The notes under the pieces: model-generated
Told to the model about the DNA's origin: nothing
The model's database searches: none
Seen by the model: the letters and a program-made list of their open reading frames with translations, nothing else
Assembly: GCA_965242495.1 (NCBI GenBank)
Contig: OZ251446.1
Coordinates: 2,418,001-2,482,000, forward strand
Direction: 5' to 3'
Source of the DNA: CBDESN01 sp965242495
GTDB lineage: Bacteria; Pseudomonadota; Alphaproteobacteria; MPNO01
DNA: 64,000 bases
Program-made: the position numbers and the translations under genes
In this document: positions 1-7,963 of the stretch, piece after piece
Layout: each line of letters begins with the position of its first letter
How positions within the stretch are numbered: the first letter of the stretch is position 1

Positions 1-819
1 GCGCTCTTCATCAATCCCCGGATCGGCTCCCGCAAGGTGGCGCAGATACAGAGGAGCGACATCGCGGCGCTACATCACGACATGCGTTCCACGCCCTACC
101 AAGCCAATCGGACACTCGGCGTGCTGTCGAAGATGTTCAATCTGGCCGAGCTGTGGGGCCTGCGGCCGGACGGCTCGAACCCCTGCCTGCACGTCAAGCG
201 CTACAAAGAGGACAAGCGCGAGCGGTTCCTGAACGCGGAAGAGTTCAGCCGGCTCGGGCGGGTCCTCGACGAGATAGCGGCGGACGGCTCGGAGACCCGC
301 TCGGCGGTGGCGGCAATCCGTCTCCTGATGCTCACCGGCTGCCGTCTCTCGGAGGTCCAGAAGCTGCGCTGGGAGCATGTCGATTTCGACGCCGGCGAGT
401 TGCGGCTTCCCGACGCCAAGACCGGCGGGCGCGCGGTCCCGCTGGCGCCGTCGGCCGTGAAGCTGTTGGCGGCTTTGCCTCGCGACCCGGACAATCCCTG
501 GGCGATCGCCGGAAGGAAGCCGGGCGCCCACCTCACCGACCTGCAACATCCCTGGCGGCGCATCCGGGCGCGCGCGGGCCTCGACGACGTGCGCATCCAC
601 GATCTCCGTCACAGCTTCGCCTCCCGCGCCTTGGCGCTTGGCGAGGGGCTACCCATGATCGGGAAGCTGCTCGGCCACACCCAGGTTCAGACCACGGCGC
701 GCTACGCCCATCTCGCCCGCGATACCGTCAAGGCTTCCGCCGCACGCATCGGCGACAGCATCGAAGGAAATCTCGTAGATGGTATTGATTGTACCAAACA
801 TGGTACATATGTTCGGTGA
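1..819 (+). CDS. Tyrosine-type recombinase/integrase, 5'-truncated by window edge
   Basis: Site-specific DNA recombinase of the phage/ICE integrase family. The frame is open from base 1, so the gene begins upstream of the window; the in-frame GTG at 37 is probably internal. The catalytic domain shows the arm Arg in LTGCRLSEVQKLRW, a Lys in DAKTGG, the HDLRHSFAS box, GHTQVQTTARYAHL with the second His, and the nucleophile Tyr in RYAHL. All key residues are intact in the visible part. Its 3' end carries the promoter-like region of the downstream toxin-antitoxin pair. A degenerate copy of its last ~170 bp lies at 3013-3199. Probable role: integration and excision of this island or a neighbouring one. 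Confidence 0.93.
   Translation, partial: ALFINPRIGSRKVAQIQRSDIAALHHDMRSTPYQANRTLGVLSKMFNLAELWGLRPDGSNPCLHVKRYKEDKRERFLNAEEFSRLGRVLDEIAADGSETRSAVAAIRLLMLTGCRLSEVQKLRWEHVDFDAGELRLPDAKTGGRAVPLAPSAVKLLAALPRDPDNPWAIAGRKPGAHLTDLQHPWRRIRARAGLDDVRIHDLRHSFASRALALGEGLPMIGKLLGHTQVQTTARYAHLARDTVKASAARIGDSIEGNLVDGIDCTKHGTYVR
785..813 (+). promoter_or_regulatory. Candidate promoter and operator of the HigBA-like operon
   Basis: TTGATT at 785-790 and TATGTT at 808-813 are separated by 17 bp, a plausible sigma70 promoter. Between them lies a perfect inverted repeat, GTACCA at 791-796 and TGGTAC at 801-806 with a 4-bp spacer. The site is inside the end of the integrase gene, just before the toxin start at 822. 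Toxin-antitoxin operons are commonly autorepressed through such dyads; that role here is inferred. Confidence 0.45.
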
Positions 820-821
820 CA

Positions 822-1178
822 ATGCCCGAGAAGACCATCGTTGCCCGGTTCTACCGGTTGGCCAGCGGCCGGGAGCCGGTCCGCGAGTGGCTCGCGGGGC
901 TGCCTCGGGAGGACCGCAGATTGATCGGCCGTGATATCATGGGAGTGGAATTCGGCTGGCCATGCGGTCCGCCGCTGTGCGCACGGCTCACGAACTATCC
1001 CGGGCTTCATGAGGTGCGCAGCAATTTGACAGGCAAGCGGATCGCCAGGGTGTTCTTCGCCGTTTCGAGACAGGACATGGTGCTTCTCCACGGTTTCATC
1101 AAGAAAACCCAGGCGACGCCCCGGAAAGAACTCATGCTCGCCCAGCGTCGGATGAAGGAGTATGACCGTCATGTCTGA
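822..1178 (+). CDS. RelE/HigB-family toxin (phage-derived Gp49-like)
   Basis: Predicted 118-residue toxin starting at MPEKTIVARFYR. It has the HigB/Gp49-like layout: an N-terminal FYRLASGREPVREWLAGL helix, a central LTNYPGLHEVRSNL strand, then RIARVFFAV and MVLLHGFIKKTQATP. Family members are ribosome-dependent mRNA endonucleases. The start at 822 lies 3 bp after the integrase stop; an in-frame ATG at 789 would overlap the integrase and lacks family similarity. The next gene overlaps the 3' end by 17 bp, giving the toxin-first order typical of higBA. Family assignment is good; activity is inferred. Confidence 0.85.
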   Translation: MPEKTIVARFYRLASGREPVREWLAGLPREDRRLIGRDIMGVEFGWPCGPPLCARLTNYPGLHEVRSNLTGKRIARVFFAVSRQDMVLLHGFIKKTQATPRKELMLAQRRMKEYDRHV

Positions 1179-1464
1179 GAAGAACCCGCGCGCTGGATCG
1201 ACGCTCGAATCCCTGCTCCGAGAAGACGGCCTCTACGAGGATGCGAAAAACTACGCGGTCAAGTCGGTTCTCGCTTACAAGCTGGCGCGGGCGATGGAAG
1301 CGCAGAGCCTCTCCAAGGCGCGCATGGCCGCGCGTATGGAAACCAGCCGGTCGCAGCTCGATCGTCTTCTCGATCCGGAAAACGAAGGTGTGACCCTGCA
1401 TACGCTGAAGCGCGCCGCAGCGGCCGTTGGGATGCGCCTCGAGCTCGAACTCCGCCAGTCCTGA
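1162..1464 (+). CDS. HigA-like XRE-family antitoxin
   Basis: A 100-residue helix-turn-helix protein, the partner of the toxin it overlaps. The region KLARAMEAQSLSKARMAARM followed by SRSQLDRLLDP is an XRE-type HTH, and the C-terminal TLHTLKRAAAAVGMRLELEL is the usual helix and strand of HigA-type antitoxins. Start is ATG 1162 or ATG 1171 (MSEK); both overlap the toxin and imply translational coupling. Expected to neutralise the toxin and, with it, repress the operon through the dyad at 791-806. Confidence 0.85.
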   Translation: MTVMSEKNPRAGSTLESLLREDGLYEDAKNYAVKSVLAYKLARAMEAQSLSKARMAARMETSRSQLDRLLDPENEGVTLHTLKRAAAAVGMRLELELRQS

Positions 1465-1804
1465 CCCGCATTTCTCATTCCGTGAGGCGCATAGGAAGCT
1501 TCGCGCATCGGGCCGCGCGGCGGAGGTTCGATTCCATCACCGCAAACCGTATCGGCGTCGCCCGCGCCATCGCTACCCTGCCATACCACTGCCGTTCCCT
1601 GCGCTGTGGTGCAATTGGGGACAGGCGCCCCCGAGCACCTGCGCGAGCCTTGGGGCGAGCACCTCGACATCACGTCACAACCGGAGCCCCGGCGGCAGGA
1701 GCGCCGGACGCACCGTCCGCGTGGCCGGCGCCGAAGGGGGGGAGCCGGGTGCGGGTTGCATCGGGATGTTCCGGCGGACCGCCGGATCTCCCCCGGGCCC
1801 GCGA
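1465..1804. other. Intergenic region between convergent modules
   Basis: About 340 bp between the antitoxin and the end of the membrane-protein gene on the other strand. I see no convincing gene, terminator or repeat. A T-arm-like stretch near 1525-1540 is not part of a recognisable tRNA. Confidence 0.5.
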
Positions 1805-2323
1805 CTATCGTCCTGAGAGTGCCGGTAGATCCGCCCCTGCTTCGACGGCCAGTGCGATCCCCAAGACGATGTGCAGAGCAAGGAACGTCCACGGGAGCCA
1901 TCGCTCGGTGTGGGTCACGGCGCGATACGACCGGCCCCGGCCCTGCTCCACCAGCCGCCATTCGCACGTGTACGGCGCCGCCGGAAAGTGCCGTTCGATC
2001 TCGTGAATTAGCTCGAATTTCACGCGATTCAGCTCCTTGTACGACCGGATGATCCGGGACCAGAGCAAGGAGACCGCGATACCCAGGAGCGGAACGGCCA
2101 CCGCCCACCAGCTCTGGCCGAATCCCTCGGGCCGGATGCCGTACAGGGCGGCGAGTCCGGCGTTGAGGGCGAGGAACAACCGGCTCGAGGCGAGGCGGCG
2201 GGCGCTCACATGCTCGGCCGACTGTACATAGAGCTTGTACTGTTCGAGGAGGTCGGCGGTGAAGGTCTCGCCGTAGGCGTCCCTCGAACACCGAACGACA
2301 CCCTCGCCGGGCCGGTCGACCAT
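1805..2323 (-). CDS. RipA-family-like octameric membrane protein
   Basis: A 172-residue inner-membrane protein. It has a soluble N-terminal helix (EQYKLYVQSAEHVSARRLAS), a first membrane pair (LFLALNAGLAALYGI and WWAVAVPLLGIAVSLLW), then SYKELNRVKFELIHEIERHF, and a last hydrophobic segment near WLPWTFLALHIVLGIALAVE. The LN-x-x-KF and PY-x-x-EW patterns match the RipA-type family as I know it. Its ATG lies 3 bp after the stop of the upstream TIR gene, so the two are co-transcribed and probably coupled. A membrane partner of a TIR protein suggests an abortive-infection effector. I am confident of the membrane topology, less so of the family name. Confidence 0.7.
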   Translation of the reverse strand: MVDRPGEGVVRCSRDAYGETFTADLLEQYKLYVQSAEHVSARRLASSRLFLALNAGLAALYGIRPEGFGQSWWAVAVPLLGIAVSLLWSRIIRSYKELNRVKFELIHEIERHFPAAPYTCEWRLVEQGRGRSYRAVTHTERWLPWTFLALHIVLGIALAVEAGADLPALSGR

Positions 2324-2326
2324 ACG

Positions 2327-2710
2327 TTATCCCCGTGCGTAAATCAGTTTTTGAAGGTTCGGCCAATTCCAGGCGTGAATCTCATCCGACGCCCGCGCCA
2401 TCGCCGGCTTGGTGCAGTTGGCATGACCCCGCAACAGAAAGTAGGGCTTGCCTACCTCCCGGGTGATGGTGATCTCGGCGGCCACCCCCTTGGCCGTGTC
2501 GGTATGGGCTCCGCAGATGACGATGGTAAGGTCGGCGTTGCGGATGATGCTTCGGACTTTCCGCCTCCACTTCTCATCGTAAGGCGCCCTGACCGAGCAA
2601 TCGACGATCGAGAACGGCGAATCGGGGCGTTTCGATTGGGCGACCAGATCGCCGCGAAGGCTGTTGTCGTGGTCGAAGTCGAAGCTGATGAATACGCGCT
2701 TTTGGGCCAT
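2327..2710 (-). CDS. TIR-like domain protein (ThsB/MTH538 type)
   Basis: A 127-residue single-domain protein starting at MAQKRVFISFDFDHD. That opening is the first strand of the MTH538-like TIR family that includes Thoeris ThsB. ADLTIVICGAHTDTAKGVAAE supplies the later strand and a conserved Glu at the position used by NADase TIRs. ATG 2710 is preferred because residues upstream of it are low-complexity. In ThsB homologues, phage infection triggers synthesis of an NAD-derived signal that activates a partner. Here no ThsA is present; the coupled partner is a RipA-like membrane protein. The two probably form one defence module (inference). Confidence 0.8.
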   Translation of the reverse strand: MAQKRVFISFDFDHDNSLRGDLVAQSKRPDSPFSIVDCSVRAPYDEKWRRKVRSIIRNADLTIVICGAHTDTAKGVAAEITITREVGKPYFLLRGHANCTKPAMARASDEIHAWNWPNLQKLIYARG

Positions 2711-2897
2711 GCTCGGCGCCTCCGTCATTCGGGCCGTCCTCGGGTCTGGAGAATTCAAGCGTGGCCGGATGGTCGGGACGCCGGCGCCCGGTGTCAACGG
2801 CTTCGGCAGACCCGGAGGCTTGATACCCGTATTTTGTTCGCAGTCGTTGGCAGCGCGCCCCAGGCTTGGCCGGAGGCGGGCCGGTACGCTGCCGGCC

Positions 2898-3012
2898 ATG
2901 TGCAGGCGATTCACACTGAGGGCACGGTGGGAGGACATGGCCGCGTTCCTCGAAGCGGAAGGGTCGGCGCACAACCTTCGGCCCTGGTACAACGCGGCCC
3001 CGAGCCAGCCGG
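2898..3012 (+). pseudogene. 5' fragment of an SRAP-domain (YedK/HMCES-like) gene
   Basis: The frame from ATG 2898 reads MCRRFTLRARWEDMAAFLEA and continues to RPWYNAAPSQ, the N-terminus of SOS-response-associated peptidases, which crosslink abasic sites through Cys2. Only about 38 residues remain. The family's MCGRF is MCRRF here, and similarity stops where the integrase remnant begins at 3013. It looks like a gene cut by recombination. No function is expected. Confidence 0.7.
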
Positions 3013-3199
3013 GACCTCCGTCACCGCTTTGCCTCCCGCGCCTTGGCGCTCAGCGAGGGCCTGTCCATGATCGGAAAGCTGCGACCATACCCAGGTCCAG
3101 ACCACCGCCTGCCACGCTCACCTCGCCCGTGATACCGTCAAGGCTTCCGCTGCCCGCATCGGCGACGGCATCGAACGCGGTCTGGAGGCGGGAGAGTGA
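3013..3199 (+). pseudogene. Degenerate copy of the integrase 3' end
   Basis: Closely matches the 3' part of the integrase at 601-770: the DLRH box region, the ALSEGL equivalent of ALGEGL, and DTVKASAARIGD are recognisable. A small deletion near 3080 shifts the frame, and the TAC codon of the nucleophile is CAC, so it cannot be active. It ends in TGA at 3197. With the intact copy it forms a direct repeat bracketing the toxin-antitoxin and TIR modules. Confidence 0.85.
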
Positions 3200-3280
3200 T
3201 CTCAAAACACCATGCTCACCGGAAGTCGCCAAGACCTTGGGTGGCATCCGATGATTGGCGAAAAACTTCATAAAAATCCT

Positions 3281-3303
3281 ATATCTCAGTATGAGTGTGA
3301 TAT
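3281..3303. promoter_or_regulatory. 23-bp imperfect palindrome, candidate AbiEi operator
   Basis: The AT-rich dyad from 3281 (ATATC) to 3303 (GATAT) pairs at 8 of 11 positions. It lies 40 bp upstream of the AbiEi-like gene, after a TTGGCG at 3255-3260. AbiEi antitoxins are known to autorepress through ~23-bp inverted repeats, so this is a plausible operator; binding is inferred. Confidence 0.4.
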
Positions 3304-3342
3304 ATCCTCTGTCATCGAGAGAACGCGCTTTCGGCGGAAGAC

Positions 3343-4350
3343 GTGACCATGAGCGACGTCGCCCATCGTTCCGAGGCCGCGGTCGCGGCCGTGCTGCCGC
3401 CTTCGGTCCAGATCCGGCGCGGCCGCCGAGACGGCCATTCCGTCGATCTCGAGGTCGCCGGAAAGCGCCTCCGGGTCGCCTGGCTTGGCGAGGGCGGACT
3501 GCGGCAGGCGCGGGAGTTGATCGCCGATCGGACGCGCCGCCCGGACGTCGCGGCGGCGCGGCGCATGTCGCCCGGCGCGCGCGAGGCGCTTTCGGCCGCG
3601 GGTATCGGTTGGGTGGACGAAACCGGCGCCGCGGAGGTCGCGCGCGGGACGCTGATCGTCTCTCGGAGCGGGCGGCCCGTCGAGGCTCCGCCGAAGCCGT
3701 TCCGCTGGACGCCCTCGGTCCTCGCCGTCGCCGAAGCGTTGCTCTGCGGCGGGCGAGCCACTGTCGGCGCCATGCAGGAAGCCACCGGGCTTTCTTCTGG
3801 AAGCGCCGCCAATGCGCTCCGCGCCCTCGCCGGGCTCGATCTCTTGAGCGCCGCGGCGCGCCGCGGGCGCAACGCCGCGCGTCGGGTTCACGATCCAGAC
3901 CGGTTGCTGGACGAGTACACGGCTGCGGCGGCGATGCCGGCGACCGCCCTCGCGGTCGGCGTGACGTGGCGCGACTTTGCGGCGGAGCTGTGCGAGATCG
4001 GCCGTCGGTGGGATGACGCGGGCATCGCGTGGGCGTCCACGGGCGCCGTGGCCGCGTCGATGCTCGCTCCCTATCTCGCGACGGTTACGACCGGCGTGGT
4101 CTATGTCGACAGGGCGACGGTCGCCGGGATCGAATCTGCGGCTGCGCGGGTCGGCCTGCGACCGATCCATGGCGGACGGCTCACCCTGCGTCCGTTTCCC
4201 ACGGTGACGGCCAGACGGCTCGCCGCGACGCGAGGCGGCCTGCGCATCGCTCCGTGGCCACGCGTGTATGCGGACTTGCGCGCCGTGGGCGTGCGCGGCG
4301 AGGAGGCCGCCGAGCATCTCCGAGAGGTTGTCCGCGGCCGTGGCCAGTGA
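3343..4350 (+). CDS. Type IV toxin-antitoxin AbiEi-like antitoxin/regulator
   Basis: A 335-residue predicted antitoxin of an AbiE-type system. A winged-helix region is visible around residues 125-190 (VLAVAEALLCGGRATVGAMQ, then GLSSGSAANALRALAGLDLL), followed by an alpha/beta C-terminal domain, as in AbiEi antitoxins and related transcriptional regulators. The start is GTG 3343 or ATG 3349, behind GCGGAAG. The downstream nucleotidyltransferase gene overlaps its end by 11 bp, the classic AbiEi-AbiEii order. Expected roles are toxin neutralisation and autorepression via the upstream palindrome. Assignment rests on fold pattern and context. Confidence 0.72.
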   Translation: MTMSDVAHRSEAAVAAVLPPSVQIRRGRRDGHSVDLEVAGKRLRVAWLGEGGLRQARELIADRTRRPDVAAARRMSPGAREALSAAGIGWVDETGAAEVARGTLIVSRSGRPVEAPPKPFRWTPSVLAVAEALLCGGRATVGAMQEATGLSSGSAANALRALAGLDLLSAAARRGRNAARRVHDPDRLLDEYTAAAAMPATALAVGVTWRDFAAELCEIGRRWDDAGIAWASTGAVAASMLAPYLATVTTGVVYVDRATVAGIESAAARVGLRPIHGGRLTLRPFPTVTARRLAATRGGLRIAPWPRVYADLRAVGVRGEEAAEHLREVVRGRGQ

Positions 4351-5188
4351 ACCGCCTCCCCGTTCCCGGGCGGCGCGGACGGCGGCGGAGACGGCGTTGT
4401 TGCGCATTGTCCTCCACTACGGGCAACGGCCGGAATTCGTCGTGCTCGGAGGGCTGGTCCCGGAACTGCTTTGCGCCGGAAGTGAGTTCCAGCACGCCGG
4501 GACGACCGACGTGGACGTACAGGTCGATCTCGAAATCGCCTGCGGGGCCGTGAATGCGGTTCGGCTCGAGAGGGCGCTCCGCGATGCCGGGTTCGTCCCC
4601 GAAGACGGACGGTCCTGGCGTTGGGTCGCGGGCAAAACCTCCGATGCGGCGGTCGTCAAGTTCGAGCTGCTGGCCGATCTCCGCAGCAAACCGGCGGAGG
4701 CGACGGTCGTGTTCGCCGCGTGCGAAAATCTGGGGGCCTTGAATCTCCGCGGCACCGGCTTCGCGGCCCGCGACGTGGAGCTGCGCGAACTGAGCGCCCG
4801 GATCGAGGGTATCGACCGTAGCGCCGAGGTGAACGTCTCGGGTCTGGCCGGGTTTCTTCTGGCCAAGGCCGCGGCGGCGCATTCCCGACGCCAAGCCAAG
4901 GACTGGTACGACATCGCCTTCGTGCTTCTGCACAACGACGCCGGCGGACCCGCGGCCGCGGCCGAACTGGCGCGAGACCGTTTCGCTGGCGAGATCGGCG
5001 CGGGCGCGGTCGCGACGGCGTTGCGCGATCTGCAAGCCAACTTCGAGACTCCGGACGCCCAGAGGCCGCAAGCCTATGTCCGGCAGATGCGGATCGATCA
5101 TCCCGACCTCGATCCCTCGGCTTTCGCCGCGGACGCCGTGCTCGCAGTTCAGGAATTCCATCGTGGCCTGCAACGCCGAGTCGATTGA
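4340..5188 (+). CDS. AbiEii/AbiGii-family nucleotidyltransferase toxin
   Basis: A 282-residue MNT-fold nucleotidyltransferase. The signature is VVLGGLVPELLC followed by TTDVDVQVDL, that is GG then D-x-D, the metal- and NTP-binding residues. A later SGLAGFLLAKAAAAHSRRQA and AKDWYDIAFVL match the C-terminal helical region of the family. The chosen start is GTG 4340 (VASEPPPRSR), which overlaps the antitoxin; sequence upstream of it belongs to the antitoxin frame. Toxins of this family can block growth by adding nucleotides to tRNA, giving phage abortive infection. Function is inferred from family. Confidence 0.82.
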   Translation: MASEPPPRSRAARTAAETALLRIVLHYGQRPEFVVLGGLVPELLCAGSEFQHAGTTDVDVQVDLEIACGAVNAVRLERALRDAGFVPEDGRSWRWVAGKTSDAAVVKFELLADLRSKPAEATVVFAACENLGALNLRGTGFAARDVELRELSARIEGIDRSAEVNVSGLAGFLLAKAAAAHSRRQAKDWYDIAFVLLHNDAGGPAAAAELARDRFAGEIGAGAVATALRDLQANFETPDAQRPQAYVRQMRIDHPDLDPSAFAADAVLAVQEFHRGLQRRVD

Positions 5189-5226
5189 CCGAATCGATTG
5201 CACTGGCCAAGCACGCGAAGGGGAGG

Positions 5227-6381
5227 CTATGTAGAGCCTGCTTCAATACCGAACTCCCGATGGAGAAGGGAAGAAACGAGCGCGTCCGCATCCTGGCTCG
5301 TGCGCTTGTGTATTGCCTCGACCTCGTGGACCTGACGCTGCAACCGGTCGAACCATCGCTGCCGATCGAGAGGCGGAACCGGAACCTCGATGACGGCCAG
5401 CTTTTTCAAACCGAGCGTTCGGTTGCGCCCCGCGCCCCCCGGCGAAGCCTCTCCAAGCTTCTGAAGCCCCTCTGGTGTGAGAAAGTAGAAGCGCAGGAAC
5501 TCGTTGGTGGCCACGCCCGGATCGGGAACGCAGGTGAGAAAGCGATGCGAGCCCACGCGGCCGTTGTCCGCCTCCCGCGCGACCGCGACCGCCCCTTCCC
5601 ATGCAAAGACGACGTTGAAAAGCAGATCTCCGTTCCGAATCCGAAAGAGTTTTTTCGAACCGAATTCCACTCCCTCCAGCGCCGGTTTGTGAAACGCGCC
5701 TCGTCCGAACGACCGAACTCCGAGTTCGGGATAGCTTCGGTCCGGCTGCACGTCGACCGGGCGGCGGACGAGCGGGGCGACCTCGGCCATGGGGTAGTAG
5801 GGCGCACCCGCGATGACGCGCGCGAACGCCTTGAGCAACAGCGCCCGTGACTCGCGCGCGGCCACTTCGATATTGCGTTGCCGTTCGCAGATCAGTGTCG
5901 CAACCTTGTCCAGCTTGGCCACGATGCGCCTTTGTTCCTCTAGGGGGGGAAGAGGAACTTGCACATCGAGAAAACGTTCTGGCCGAAGACGATTCTGGCC
6001 ACTCGTCCCTCTCGACACGTTTTCGCATTGCGCCCATAGACCTGACGTCTTGGTAAACCAAGCAAACCATGCGGGCAGCAGAACAGATTTATCGACTTCG
6101 TATGTAGGGAATTCCGAAGACCCAAACGAGCCGTCAAGATCATCGGTTACAACAGCGACGGCACCGTTTCTCGCCCAAATTTTGTTGGCAATGATGTCGT
6201 CTTTATGGGTTCGGTAAAGGATCGAGTATTTTGTCTCCGAACCATCTATGGTCTCGCGTTGATATGCGCCTTGTCCCCATAACCGGACTCCGATCTGTCG
6301 GTACAATTTCCCTGGTTGCGACGTCTCGGGTCTCTGGACGCGGCTTGCTACCTCGCGCAGACTGATCTTTGGCCGCCGCAT
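5227..6381 (-). CDS. hsdS: Type I restriction-modification specificity subunit
   Basis: A 384-residue HsdS that sets the recognition sequence of the R-M complex. It has two target-recognition halves, residues ~1-160 and ~205-340, each followed by a conserved helical spacer. The first ends in LDVQVPLPPLEEQRRIVAKL and the second in VIEVPVPPLDRQRWFDRLQR. The internal repeat and length fit a normal two-TRD subunit recognising a bipartite site. Its ATG overlaps the hsdM stop by one base (TAATG), so translation is coupled. The 3' end lies 38 bp from the convergent AbiEii gene. Confidence 0.93.
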   Translation of the reverse strand: MRRPKISLREVASRVQRPETSQPGKLYRQIGVRLWGQGAYQRETIDGSETKYSILYRTHKDDIIANKIWARNGAVAVVTDDLDGSFGSSEFPTYEVDKSVLLPAWFAWFTKTSGLWAQCENVSRGTSGQNRLRPERFLDVQVPLPPLEEQRRIVAKLDKVATLICERQRNIEVAARESRALLLKAFARVIAGAPYYPMAEVAPLVRRPVDVQPDRSYPELGVRSFGRGAFHKPALEGVEFGSKKLFRIRNGDLLFNVVFAWEGAVAVAREADNGRVGSHRFLTCVPDPGVATNEFLRFYFLTPEGLQKLGEASPGGAGRNRTLGLKKLAVIEVPVPPLDRQRWFDRLQRQVHEVEAIHKRTSQDADALVSSLLHREFGIEAGST

Positions 6382-7946
6382 TAGGTTTCCCTTGCCAACT
6401 CATGCTTGACCTCTTCCATGATGGCGAGGATGCGGCGTTCTTTCTCGATGATGCCATCCATGATCTCGGCCGGCTCTCGGTGCTCCACGGCCTCTCCCGC
6501 ATGGGGGTTCTTGATGTCCAGGTTGCAGCCGGTCACCCGGCCCCGTTCGTCGCGCTGGACGAGGGGCCGCGCATCCACCTTCCAGGCGCGTTCGTTCTCC
6601 TCCCGGTTCCTCCACCAGGCGAGACAGTCCGCGAACTCTTCGTATGTCAGCGGCGCGGTCTTGGAGTACTTCCTGCGTCCCTCGGGCCGGGGCTGCTCGT
6701 AGTACCAGATCGTTTCCGTGGGGCCGGACGTGTCGAAGAAGATCAGGTTGGTGGGAATGTCGGTGTAGGGCGCGAACACGCCTTCCGGCAGGCGCACGAC
6801 GGTGTGCAGATTGAACCGGGCCAGCAGATCGGCCTTGACGCGCGCCGAGATGCCGTCGCCGAACAGCGCGCCGTTCGGCGCTACGACGGCGGCGCGGCCC
6901 CGCCCGCCACGCTTGAGCCGGCGCATGATGAGTTGCAGGAACAGGAGCGCCGTCTCGGCCGTGCGGCGGTCCTCCGGGAAGTTGTTGAGGATGCCGGCTT
7001 CCTCCTCGCCGCCGAACGGCGGATTGGTGAGGATGACGTTGACGCGCTGGTCCTCGCCTATTTCGCCGCGCCGGAAGCGCAGGGAGTTCCCCGGATCGAT
7101 GCGTGGCGCTTCGAACCCGTGCAGCAGCAGGTTCATCTGCGCGAGCAGGAACGGGAGTGATTTGGCTTCGCCGCCCCGGAGACTCCGGCGCTGAAGGATT
7201 TCCCGCTTCTCGACGGTGTCGGCCTGTCCTTCCAGATGCTCGAACGCCTCCACGAGGAAACCGCCAGTGCCGCAGGCGGGATCGAGGACCGTCTCGCCGA
7301 GCCGGGGCGCCATGGCCTCGACCATCAACCGCACCACCGGGCGAGGCGTGTAGAACTCGCCGGAATCGCCCGCGGCGTCCCGCATCTCCCGCAGCAGGGT
7401 CTCATAAAGACGGCCGAGGACGTGGATCTCCTCGGAGGAATCGAAGTGGATGCGGTCGATCAGCGCGATGACGTCGCGCAGGAGATAACCGTTCTCCATG
7501 CGGTTGGAGAGGCCCTGAAAGACGGTGGCGACGACATCGCGGCGGGCGCGCCGGCCGTCGTCGCCGCGCAGGCTCCGCAACCGGGGGAACAGCCCCGGGC
7601 CGGACAGCCCGTCCGGCAGGACGGTTTCCTCGGCGGTCAGGAACGTCAGGAGATCGGTTCCGGTGAGGCCGTCCGCCGGCGCCGCCCAGTCGCGCCAGCG
7701 GTAGGGCGGCTCGATGACCGGCCGGAACGCGCGGCCGGCAAGGTCGGCGCGCTCTTCCTCGATCCGCTCCATGTCGTCCAGGAACTTGAGGAACATGATC
7801 CAGGTCAGCATCGGCAGCCGGTCGAGGTCGCCGTTGAGCCCCTTGTCCTTGCGCATGATCTTGCGCGCGGACTTGACGATGCGGTCGAGCCGCTGGGCGG
7901 TGGTCGGCGGCTTGACCGCAGCCTTCTCGCGGGCGGTTTTCGCCAA
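6381..7946 (-). CDS. hsdM: Type I restriction-modification N6-adenine methyltransferase
   Basis: A 521-residue HsdM. After the N-terminal helical domain (QRLDRIVKSARKIMRKDKGL, LTWIMFLKFLDDME) come the SAM-binding motif I DPACGTGGF and the catalytic motif IV NPPFGG, in the order of gamma-class adenine methyltransferases. The start is TTG 7946 (MAKTAREKAAV) with GAGGAG 8 bp upstream; the open frame extends further but that part is antisense-like to hsdR. It lies 17 bp downstream of hsdR and couples to hsdS. It modifies host sites and, with HsdS, forms the methyltransferase core. Confidence 0.94.
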   Translation of the reverse strand: MAKTAREKAAVKPPTTAQRLDRIVKSARKIMRKDKGLNGDLDRLPMLTWIMFLKFLDDMERIEEERADLAGRAFRPVIEPPYRWRDWAAPADGLTGTDLLTFLTAEETVLPDGLSGPGLFPRLRSLRGDDGRRARRDVVATVFQGLSNRMENGYLLRDVIALIDRIHFDSSEEIHVLGRLYETLLREMRDAAGDSGEFYTPRPVVRLMVEAMAPRLGETVLDPACGTGGFLVEAFEHLEGQADTVEKREILQRRSLRGGEAKSLPFLLAQMNLLLHGFEAPRIDPGNSLRFRRGEIGEDQRVNVILTNPPFGGEEEAGILNNFPEDRRTAETALLFLQLIMRRLKRGGRGRAAVVAPNGALFGDGISARVKADLLARFNLHTVVRLPEGVFAPYTDIPTNLIFFDTSGPTETIWYYEQPRPEGRRKYSKTAPLTYEEFADCLAWWRNREENERAWKVDARPLVQRDERGRVTGCNLDIKNPHAGEAVEHREPAEIMDGIIEKERRILAIMEEVKHELARET

Positions 7947-7963
7947 CTCCGGTTCTCCTCGCC

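Noticed and set aside
1515..1545. tRNA-like T-arm (GGTTCGATTCC) after the HigA-like gene
   Set aside because: The stem has a mismatch and no anticodon arm or acceptor stem can be built around it.
1805..2710. Complete Thoeris system
   Set aside because: No ThsA-like gene (SIR2-SLOG or Macro-TM) is present; only the TIR component is recognisable, so it is called a TIR/membrane-protein pair.
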